A DNA stretch of 14,310 nucleotides from NCBI GenBank assembly GCA_902766515.1, contig CACXEB010000232.1, forward strand, positions 1 through 14,310, given 5' to 3'. The position numbers and the translations under genes are program-made. This DNA is from an uncultured Eubacteriales bacterium. Its GTDB lineage: Bacteria; Bacillota_A; Clostridia; Christensenellales; Aristaeellaceae. Below are positions 7,114 through 12,967 of this stretch, piece after piece. The notes under the pieces were generated by a model. It made no database searches, was not told the origin of the DNA, and was given only the letters and a program-made list of their open reading frames with translations. The stretch's first letter is position 1, and each line of letters begins with the position of its first letter.

Positions 7114-8063
7114 GTGAGCAGGAATTCATTCCCGTCTATATGATCACCGGCTTCCTGGAGAGCGGGAAGACCACCATGATCCGCTCCATGCTGGCGGACC
7201 GGGACTTTTCCTCCGGCCAGCGGACGCTGATCCTGTGCTGTGAAGACGGTGAAAACGAGTACGAAGAGGACGAGCTCAAAAAGTTCAACGCCCAGATGGT
7301 CATGTTCGACGAGCAGTCGGACATGACCAGCCTCCGGCTCAAGGAGCTGAACCGGCAGTACAAGCCTGAGCGCGTGATCATCGAATACAACTCCATCTGG
7401 ACCATCGAGTTCATCAGCCGGCTGCGGCTGCCGCCGCTGTGGGAATGGGTGCAGGTTATCACCCTGGCGGACGCCACCACGTTTGAGAACTACATGACCA
7501 ACATGCGCACCATCCTGACCGACCCGATGAAGGAAGCGGACCTGATCCTCGTCAACCGCTGCCAGCCGGCCTTCCCCAAGAGCTACTGGCGCAAGCAGCT
7601 GCGCGCGATGAATCCCTCCGCCAACATCCTGTTCGAAAACCCGGACGGCAGCACGGAAGACGGCGTGTCCGACGAGGACCTGCCGTACGACGTGAACGCC
7701 CCTGTCATCGACATCAGCGACGAGCAGTACGGGGTCTTCTACCTGGATTCCATGGAGCACCCCGAGCGGTACGACGGCAAGGTCATCCGCACGGTCGGCC
7801 AGCCCTTCCCCCACGCGCGGCTGTCCAAGGGCTTCTACTACTTTGCCCGGGAAGCCATGACCTGCTGCGCGAACGATATCCAGAAGGCGGGCTGGATCTG
7901 CAAGGGCAGCCAGACGCCCAACGCCCGCGCCTACATCCGCCTGACCGCGCGCTGCGAAAAGACGACGGATCCGGACGGCCGCTCCATCCTGGTGCTGCAC
8001 GAGGAGAAGGCGGAGCGCGCCGCGGCGCCCAAGGAGCAGTACGTATCCTTCATGAACATCTGA
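7110..8063 (+). CDS. G3E-like GTPase with C-terminal DUF1980/TIGR03943-like domain
   Basis: 317 residues. The N-terminal half is a CobW-type P-loop domain: Walker A GFLESGKTT (14-22) with Ser in place of Ala-Gly, then CCEDGENEYE (43-52). The family's CxCC motif is missing, IEPTG becomes IEYNS (91-95), and the base-recognition motif is reduced to VNRC (148-151). The C-terminal part (about 210-310) has YDGKVIRTVGQPF and REAMTCCANDIQKAG with a Cys252-Cys253 pair. This resembles the C-terminal domain of DUF1980/TIGR03943 proteins (B. subtilis YcgQ type), which work with a permease and have been linked to zinc limitation. The ATG overlaps the previous stop (ATGA), with AGGGAG about 11 bases upstream. 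The GTPase call is firm; the C-domain assignment is from motif memory. Confidence 0.82.
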   Translation: MSEQEFIPVYMITGFLESGKTTMIRSMLADRDFSSGQRTLILCCEDGENEYEEDELKKFNAQMVMFDEQSDMTSLRLKELNRQYKPERVIIEYNSIWTIEFISRLRLPPLWEWVQVITLADATTFENYMTNMRTILTDPMKEADLILVNRCQPAFPKSYWRKQLRAMNPSANILFENPDGSTEDGVSDEDLPYDVNAPVIDISDEQYGVFYLDSMEHPERYDGKVIRTVGQPFPHARLSKGFYYFAREAMTCCANDIQKAGWICKGSQTPNARAYIRLTARCEKTTDPDGRSILVLHEEKAERAAAPKEQYVSFMNI

Positions 8064-8071
8064 GGTGACCG

Positions 8072-8812
8072 ATGAACTTACAGTCCTGTCCGCTCTGGTC
8101 CGGCGGCGTGCCGGACTTCCGGCCCGAATGGGGGCAGGCCGCCCCCTCCCTGACCGCTTTCCCCGTGCCCGGCACGGAAAGCGCCGTCCTGATCCTGCCG
8201 GGCGGCGGATATGAGTACAAGGCGGACCACGAAGGCACTCCGATCGCGGAGCGGCTGAACCGGCTGGGCATTTCCGCCGCCGTGCTGGACTACCGGGTCT
8301 CGCCCTACCGCGCCCCGGTCCCCCAGGGCGACGCGCTGCGGGCCGTAGAGGTCCTTCGCGGCCAGGGCTGCCGCCGGGTCGCGCTGCTGGGCTTCTCCGC
8401 CGGCGCGCATGTCGCCGCCAGCGCCGCCTACCTCGGGCCGGAAGGCCCGTCACGCCCGGACGCCGCCGTGCTGTGCTACCCCGTCATCACGATGGGTGCC
8501 TTCACCCACGCGGGGTCCAGGGACCACCTGCTCGGCCCGGACGCGCCGGACGCGCTGCGGGATCAATGGTCGGTCGAAAAGCATATTCCGGAAAACGCGC
8601 CGCCTGCCTTCATCTGGCACACGGCGGACGATGGCGCGGTGCCCGTACAGAACAGCTTGGCCCTGGCCCAGGCGCTGGCGGAGCGCCACATTCCCTGCGA
8701 GCTGCACATCTGGCCCCACGGCCACCACGGCCTTGGCCTGGCGGAAGACCTGCCTGATATCGGCCGGTGGCCCGTACTGGCCGCCGAATGGCTGCGGCGC
8801 CAGGGTTTCTGA
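8072..8812 (+). CDS. Alpha/beta hydrolase (acetylxylan-esterase-like / BD-FAE type)
   Basis: 246 residues, no signal peptide, cytosolic. Oxyanion-loop motif LPGGGYEYKADHEG (42-55); nucleophile elbow GFSAG with Ser109; probable acid Asp187 in HTADDGAVPVQNS; catalytic His219 in HGHHGLGL. This pattern is typical of the small esterases annotated as acetylxylan esterase or endo-xylanase-B-like proteins in Clostridia, which remove acyl groups from sugars. GAGGTG (8062-8067) overlaps the previous stop, with an 8-base gap between genes. It sits in a metal/redox operon with no polysaccharide genes nearby, so the real substrate may not be xylan. Confidence 0.87.
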   Translation: MNLQSCPLWSGGVPDFRPEWGQAAPSLTAFPVPGTESAVLILPGGGYEYKADHEGTPIAERLNRLGISAAVLDYRVSPYRAPVPQGDALRAVEVLRGQGCRRVALLGFSAGAHVAASAAYLGPEGPSRPDAAVLCYPVITMGAFTHAGSRDHLLGPDAPDALRDQWSVEKHIPENAPPAFIWHTADDGAVPVQNSLALAQALAERHIPCELHIWPHGHHGLGLAEDLPDIGRWPVLAAEWLRRQGF

Positions 8813-8825
8813 GAAGGAGTCTCAC

Positions 8826-9257
8826 ATGATACGCACCGGTAAAGTCGTCGGCGGCGGCAGCGGCACCCTGGAGGTCTGCTTCGAGCGGCCCGAGATGTGC
8901 GCGCAGTGCGGCGCCTGCGCGGGGCACAAGATCCACGAGGAGACGGTCAAAATCAAAGGGGACGCCGCCATCGGCGACATCGTGACCGTGAACATGCCCG
9001 ACGGAAAAATCGTCAAGGTCTCCCTGATCGCCTATATCATCCCCCTCATCGGACTGATGATCGGCCTGCTCATCGGACAGGCCGCGTTCAGCAGCGATCT
9101 GTGGGCTGCCCTGTTCGGCCTGCTGGGGCTCGGCGCCGGTATCCTGGTCACCCGGGCCGTAGACCGGAAGTTCGGCCTGCGTCCCGAATGGCAGCCGCAG
9201 CTCGTCAGCGTAGCGCATCCCCAGCCATCAACCAATCAAAAGGAGGAACAACCATGA
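8826..9257 (+). CDS. RseC/MucC-family membrane protein (SoxR-reducing system type)
   Basis: A 143-residue RseC-family protein. The N-terminal soluble domain carries Cys18 and the cysteine cluster CAQCGAC (Cys25, 28, 31). Two membrane helices follow, at about residues 65-87 and 92-109, and then a cytoplasmic tail. In Escherichia coli RseC is associated with reduction of SoxR together with the Rsx/Rnf complex; the molecular role is unclear. The cysteine cluster suggests metal or iron-sulfur binding. The ATG at 8826 follows AAGGAG (8814-8819) by six bases; an open frame exists further upstream but lies inside the hydrolase gene. The stop overlaps the thioredoxin start (ATGA, 9254-9257), which argues for coupled synthesis and possibly a shared thiol function. 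Confidence 0.88.
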   Translation: MIRTGKVVGGGSGTLEVCFERPEMCAQCGACAGHKIHEETVKIKGDAAIGDIVTVNMPDGKIVKVSLIAYIIPLIGLMIGLLIGQAAFSSDLWAALFGLLGLGAGILVTRAVDRKFGLRPEWQPQLVSVAHPQPSTNQKEEQP

Positions 9258-9568
9258 GCGAGATCACTCTGACCAGCGAAAACTTCGAAGAGAAAGTCCT
9301 GAAAGCGGACAAGCCCGTCCTGGTGGATTTCTGGGCCGTATGGTGCGGACCGTGCCGCATGATGGCACCCGCCGTGGCCGAAATCGCCGAGGAAAAGGCG
9401 GGCGCCCTGTATGTCGGCAAGGTCAACGTGGATGACGCGCCCGACCTGGCCGAGCGCTACGGCATCAACAGCATCCCCTGCTTCATCCTGTTTGAAAACG
9501 GGCAGGAAAAGGCCCGCGCCATCGGCGCGCAGGGCAAGGCAGGCCTGCTGAGCGCGCTGGGGCTGTAA
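9254..9568 (+). CDS. trxA: Thioredoxin
   Basis: 104 residues, standard thioredoxin length. The active site is WCGPC (Cys31, Cys34), preceded by the conserved VDFWA. The cis-proline loop reads NSIPCFILF with Pro75 and, unusually, Cys76 where most thioredoxins have Thr. It is a cytosolic dithiol reductase. AAAGGAGG (9238-9245) lies 8 bases before the ATG. Last gene of the operon, overlapping the RseC-family stop. A thioredoxin reductase is not in the window. Confidence 0.95.
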   Translation: MSEITLTSENFEEKVLKADKPVLVDFWAVWCGPCRMMAPAVAEIAEEKAGALYVGKVNVDDAPDLAERYGINSIPCFILFENGQEKARAIGAQGKAGLLSALGL

Positions 9569-9593
9569 TAATCATCGGCATACGGCAGTCTGA

Positions 9594-9633
9594 CAAGCGC
9601 CGCCCGACGGATATATCCGCCGGGCGGCGCTTG
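9594..9633 (+). terminator. Long G+C-rich hairpin after trxA (probable terminator, no U-tract)
   Basis: CAAGCGCCGCCCG (9594-9606) pairs perfectly over 13 bp with CGGGCGGCGCTTG (9621-9633). After one A-C mismatch the stem continues into the self-complementary CGGATATATCCG (9608-9619). There is no run of T on the plus strand, so efficiency as an intrinsic terminator is uncertain. The right arm runs into the next promoter's -35 box. Confidence 0.6.
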
Positions 9634-9658
9634 ACATTTCCGGATTCTCTGCTATAAT
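9631..9658 (+). promoter_or_regulatory. Consensus sigma-A promoter of the riboswitch-thiT transcript
   Basis: Perfect TTGACA (9631-9636), a 16-base spacer and perfect TATAAT (9653-9658). Transcription would start near 9665, two bases before the P1 stem of the riboswitch. Control is therefore likely exerted after initiation by the riboswitch rather than by a weak promoter. Confidence 0.9.
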
Positions 9659-9666
9659 ACATCCGT

Positions 9667-9750
9667 CCGCTGGGGGCGTCGCGACCGTCAAGGTCCGGCT
9701 GAGAAGGCACCCTTCGAACCTGTGTAGGTCATCCTACCGTAGGGAAGCGG
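9667..9750 (+). ncRNA. TPP (thiamine pyrophosphate) riboswitch aptamer
   Basis: Conserved THI-box elements are in order: CTGAGA (9699-9704), ACCCTTCGAACCTG (9709-9722), a small hairpin GTAGG-TCAT-CCTAC (9724-9737) and TAGGGA (9740-9745). P1 is closed by CCGCT (9667-9671) with AGCGG (9746-9750). It binds TPP and controls the downstream thiT. The nearest gene being a thiamine transporter confirms the call. Confidence 0.95.
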
Positions 9751-9775
9751 CAATCAGCTGTCTGTGCTGACTGTC

Positions 9776-9807
9776 CTCCCTGCGTATTTGCAGGGAGTTT
9801 TTCTTTT
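9776..9807 (+). terminator. Riboswitch expression-platform terminator
   Basis: CTCCCTGC (9776-9783) pairs with GCAGGGAG (9790-9797) around a 6-base loop and is followed by TTTTTCTTTT. An alternative antiterminator can form: CGTAGGGA at the aptamer 3' side (9738-9745) with TCCCTGCG (9777-9784), 8 pairs with one G-U. A helper hairpin, CAATCAGC/GCTGACTG (9751-9773), lies between the arms. With TPP bound, the aptamer keeps CGTAGGGA and the terminator forms, so thiT is off. Confidence 0.9.
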
Positions 9808-9843
9808 GCCTGCTTGCGGAACATTTGCTCAGGAGGCAACGAT

Positions 9844-10680
9844 ATGCTGTTTACATCTGTCGCCTTTGCGGAAGAAACCGCATCGAAACCGAACTACTTA
9901 AAAGACACTGTTTTCAAAAAGCTGCTCAACGCAGATACAAACGTATGGATCATGCTCGGCGCGCTGGTAGTCCTGGCACTGATCCTGCTGTTGATCGCAA
10001 AATCCCAAAAGAAATGGAACGCGAAAATGATCGCATATGCGTCGCTGTCCATTGCCCTCAGTTTTGTACTGAGCTATATCCGCTTATTCCGCATGCCCCA
10101 GGGCGGATCCATCACCCCCGCCAGCATGCTGCCGATCATGCTGTTTTCGGCAGCCTACGGCGTTGGCCCCGGCTTGCTGACAGGCCTGGTATACGGCATT
10201 CTGCAATATCTCCAGGGCGGCGATTTTCTCAATGTATGGCAGTTCATTTTTGACTATTTGATTGCTTTTGCTGCTCTGGGATTAGCCGGACTGCACAAAT
10301 ATATGAAAGCTGCCTGGTGCCGCTACGCAGTGCCCATCGTTACGCTGATCCTGCTGGTAATCCTGGCAGCAGCCTATCCGGGACTGATTGCGCTGTACAT
10401 CGTGCTGGCAATCGTGTCTGCGGTCCTGCTCTACATCGTATATAAGTACCCGGACCGCTCCGAGCTGCTGCCTGCCATGGGTATAGCTGTTCTGGGACGC
10501 GCTGTTTCGGCCATTCTGGCAGGCCTTATGTGGGTAGCCGCCTATCCAGTGGACAACGGTCAGGCACCGTTGGTGTACAGCATCATATACAACGGTGCGT
10601 ACCTGGTTCCCGAACTGACAATCTGCATGGTGCTGGCCGCGGCGGCGGGAAACCGGGTATACAGCCAAATCAGAAGGTAA
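9844..10680 (+). CDS. thiT: ThiT/YuaJ-family thiamine transporter S component, enlarged form
   Basis: A 278-residue integral membrane protein. The ThiT signature is clear: RMPQGGSITPASMLPIML (83-100), YGVGPGLLTGLVYGILQ (105-121), and near the end YNGAYLVPE (249-257), which contributes to thiamine binding in known structures. It would work with the ECF module EcfA/EcfA'/EcfT, not encoded here. Usual ThiT length is about 190-200 residues. This one has an N-terminal extension with one extra helix (about 34-52) and an inserted hydrophobic region (about 163-200). AGGAGG (9831-9836) is 7 bases before the ATG at 9844; an upstream in-frame TTG at 9814 is less likely. Base composition looks clearly more A+T-rich than the neighbours. 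Confidence 0.9.
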   Translation: MLFTSVAFAEETASKPNYLKDTVFKKLLNADTNVWIMLGALVVLALILLLIAKSQKKWNAKMIAYASLSIALSFVLSYIRLFRMPQGGSITPASMLPIMLFSAAYGVGPGLLTGLVYGILQYLQGGDFLNVWQFIFDYLIAFAALGLAGLHKYMKAAWCRYAVPIVTLILLVILAAAYPGLIALYIVLAIVSAVLLYIVYKYPDRSELLPAMGIAVLGRAVSAILAGLMWVAAYPVDNGQAPLVYSIIYNGAYLVPELTICMVLAAAAGNRVYSQIRR

Positions 10681-10690
10681 CCCTGACGGT

Positions 10691-11593
10691 ATGACAATCA
10701 TCGATTTTCATGCTCACACCTTCCCGGAGGCGATTGCCGCGCGCGCCGTCGCGCAGCTGAGCGCCGCGTCCCATACCAAGGCCTTCACCGACGGCACGGA
10801 AACCGGCCTGCGCGCATCCATGCGCCAGGCCGGTATCGGTCTGTCCGTGATCCTGCCCGTGGCAACCCAACCCCGGCAGGTGGTCAAGGTCAACGACGCC
10901 TCCCTGCGCATCAACGAGCGGACCGCCGACACCGGCCTGATGTCCTTCGGGTGCATGCATCCGGACTTTGAGGACTGGCACGCCGAACTGGGCCGCATCC
11001 GCGCCGCGGGCATCCGAGGCATCAAGCTCCATCCCATCTACCAGGGCGTCGACTTCGATGACATCCGTTATCTGCGCATCCTGGGCCGGGCGGCGGAGCT
11101 GGGGCTGTGCGTGCTGATCCACGCCGGCCTGGACGTGGGCTTGCCCGGCGCGGTGCACGCGTCCCCGCAGATGATCCTTCACGCCCTGCGGGAGGTCGGT
11201 CCCATGACGCTGATCCTGGCGCACATGGGCGGCTGGCGGTGCTGGGACGAGGTGCTGGACCTGCTGCCGGCCACCGGCGCGTACATCGACACGTCGTTCT
11301 CCCTGGGCCGCATGACGCCGAACGGAGACGGCTGGTATGAAAACAAAACGGCGCCGCAATGCGATGCGGCGCTGCAAATGCTGGACGCGGAACGGTTCAT
11401 GGCCCTGGTCCGGGCCTTCGGCGTCCGCCGGGTGCTGTTCGGTTCCGACAGCCCATGGGCCGACCAGGCGGAAGCCCTGAAGGCCTTCCGCGAACTGCCG
11501 CTCTCCGAAGAAGAGCAGGCCCTGATCCTGCGCGATAACGCGCTTCAGCTGATCGGGGACACCGGATCCGGCCAGACCATGGTGGCGAAGTAA
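10691..11593 (+). CDS. Amidohydrolase family 2 (TIM-barrel metal-dependent hydrolase)
   Basis: 300 residues matching amidohydrolase-2 (COG2159). The metal-binding HxH is in DFHAHTFP (His7, His9), with GIKLHP (His114), IHAG (His144), AHMGG (His178) and the catalytic Asp253 in GSDSPW. Relatives hydrolyse or decarboxylate cyclic and aromatic compounds; the substrate here is unknown. The start is 10 bases after thiT, but only a weak AGAAGG (10672-10677) lies about 13 bases upstream. The gene may be transcribed by read-through from the thiT promoter, and so partly under TPP control. Its last 49 bases overlap the convergent LysA-like gene. The G+C-rich codon use matches the rest of the window, unlike thiT. 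Confidence 0.87.
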   Translation: MTIIDFHAHTFPEAIAARAVAQLSAASHTKAFTDGTETGLRASMRQAGIGLSVILPVATQPRQVVKVNDASLRINERTADTGLMSFGCMHPDFEDWHAELGRIRAAGIRGIKLHPIYQGVDFDDIRYLRILGRAAELGLCVLIHAGLDVGLPGAVHASPQMILHALREVGPMTLILAHMGGWRCWDEVLDLLPATGAYIDTSFSLGRMTPNGDGWYENKTAPQCDAALQMLDAERFMALVRAFGVRRVLFGSDSPWADQAEALKAFRELPLSEEEQALILRDNALQLIGDTGSGQTMVAK

Positions 11594-12810
11594 TCTTCCG
11601 GCGTTTCGGCGCGGCGGATCTGCTCGAAGGTGCCGTCCTGCCGGTAGAGGATCTCCGCCGTGCGGAGGCGGCCGTTGTACTGGTACCCCATGGCGAAAGC
11701 ATGGGCGCCGGCGTCATGAATGATCAGCAGGTCGCCCATATGGATGGGCGGCATCCGCCGGTCTATGGCGAACTTGTCGTTGTTCTCGCACAGGCAGCCG
11801 GTGATGTCATAGGTCTCCGTCGCGGGCTCATGCTCGCGGCCCACGATGCTGATCTCATGGTACGCGCCGTACATGGCCGGGCGGATCAGCTGCACGGCGC
11901 AGGCATCCACGCCGATATAATGCTTGAAGGTTTTCTTTTCATGGACCGCGCGGGTGACAACGAAGCCGTGCGGTCCTGTCACATACCGGCCCAGCTCGGT
12001 CTTGATGCCCGGCTTGCCCGCTTCCGGCGCGCCGAAGACAGCGGTGTATTCCCGGCGGACCGCGTCACCCACCGCGTGGATATCCACCGGCGGCACGTCC
12101 CGCGTATAGGGGATGCCGATGCCGCCCGACAGGTTGATGAACGCCGCCTGCAGGCCCGTCCCGGCGGAAGCCTTCGCCGCCATGTCAAACAGGATGTGCG
12201 CAAGGGCCGGATAATACCCCGGGTCCGTCATATTGCTCGCCAGGAAGGCATGCAGGCCGAAGCGCTTCACGCCCAGGGACTTCAGGCGCAGCAGCCCCTC
12301 CTGCAGCTGGGACGGCATCCAGCCGTACTTGGCTTCCCCCGGATTGCCCATGATCCGGTTGCTGCCGAATGTGAAGGTGCCGCCGGTATTCACGCGCACG
12401 CAGACCGTCTCGGGGATGCCGCCGTGCGCCATCAGCAGGTCGATATCCGTGATGTCGTCCAGGTTGATGATCGCGCCCAGCTGCCGGGCCAGGTCAAACT
12501 CCTCGGGCGGCATCGCGTTGGCGCTGAACATGATTTCGTCGCCCGTAAAGCCCAGGCGCTGCGCGATCATCAGCTCCGTCAGGCTGGAGCAGTCCAGCCC
12601 GAGCCCTTCCTCCCGCAGCATGTTCAGGATGACCGGATTGGGCAGCGCCTTGACGGCATAATACTCCCTGAAATCCGGGTTCCACGCAAAGGCTTCGCAC
12701 ACCGCGCGGGCTGTCCGCCGGATGCCGGCCTCATCGTACAGGTGGAAAGGCGTGGGAAATCGCTCGGCCGCAGCCATGAAGACCTGTGACGGCAGGGAAT
12801 CGTTGGGCAT
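11545..12810 (-). CDS. Diaminopimelate decarboxylase-like PLP-dependent enzyme (LysA/fold type III)
   Basis: 421 residues of the LysA/ornithine-decarboxylase fold: alanine-racemase-like barrel then beta domain. The PLP lysine is Lys54 in YYAVKALPNP; GLHAF (His187) stacks on the cofactor; SGGIGIPY (228-235) binds phosphate; TELGRYVTGP (270-279) stands where EPGR is usual; CENND (340-344) corresponds to the CESGD motif from the partner subunit; DAGAHAFAMGYQYNG (365-379) holds the YN motif, with His where Tyr is common. These departures make DAP decarboxylase plausible but not certain; another amino-acid or carboxynorspermidine-type decarboxylase is possible. GAGG (12823-12820) sits 9 bases before the ATG at 12810; an in-frame TTG at 12819 is less likely. 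Confidence 0.83.
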   Translation of the reverse strand: MPNDSLPSQVFMAAAERFPTPFHLYDEAGIRRTARAVCEAFAWNPDFREYYAVKALPNPVILNMLREEGLGLDCSSLTELMIAQRLGFTGDEIMFSANAMPPEEFDLARQLGAIINLDDITDIDLLMAHGGIPETVCVRVNTGGTFTFGSNRIMGNPGEAKYGWMPSQLQEGLLRLKSLGVKRFGLHAFLASNMTDPGYYPALAHILFDMAAKASAGTGLQAAFINLSGGIGIPYTRDVPPVDIHAVGDAVRREYTAVFGAPEAGKPGIKTELGRYVTGPHGFVVTRAVHEKKTFKHYIGVDACAVQLIRPAMYGAYHEISIVGREHEPATETYDITGCLCENNDKFAIDRRMPPIHMGDLLIIHDAGAHAFAMGYQYNGRLRTAEILYRQDGTFEQIRRAETPEDYFATMVWPDPVSPIS

Positions 12811-12868
12811 GTCAGTCAACCTCGTTTCCGGAAGCGTGTAAGCGGCCGAAAAGCGCCGCAGCTCCTGT

Positions 12869-12897
12869 ATTATAGGTTACCCGTCCCACCGAAACAA
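12869..12897 (-). promoter_or_regulatory. Promoter of the LysA-like gene
   Basis: On the minus strand TTGTTT (12897-12892), a 17-base spacer and a perfect TATAAT (12874-12869). A small hairpin, GCGGC/GCCGC, lies in the leader. No clear intrinsic terminator separates this site from the miaB stop at 12968. Confidence 0.6.
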
Positions 12898-12967
12898 GGC
12901 TGCCCGGCCGAAAAAACACAGAAGAAACAAAGCGTCCGCTGTACAGTCCTGAGATCGGATAGAAATA

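Noticed and set aside
8409..8825. Upstream extension of the RseC-family frame
   Set aside because: It lies within the alpha/beta hydrolase gene in another frame. The ATG at 8826 has a good ribosome binding site and matches the family N-terminus.
12820..12967. Looked for a terminator after miaB
   Set aside because: Minus-strand T-rich runs exist (around 12915-12935) but no convincing stem precedes them.
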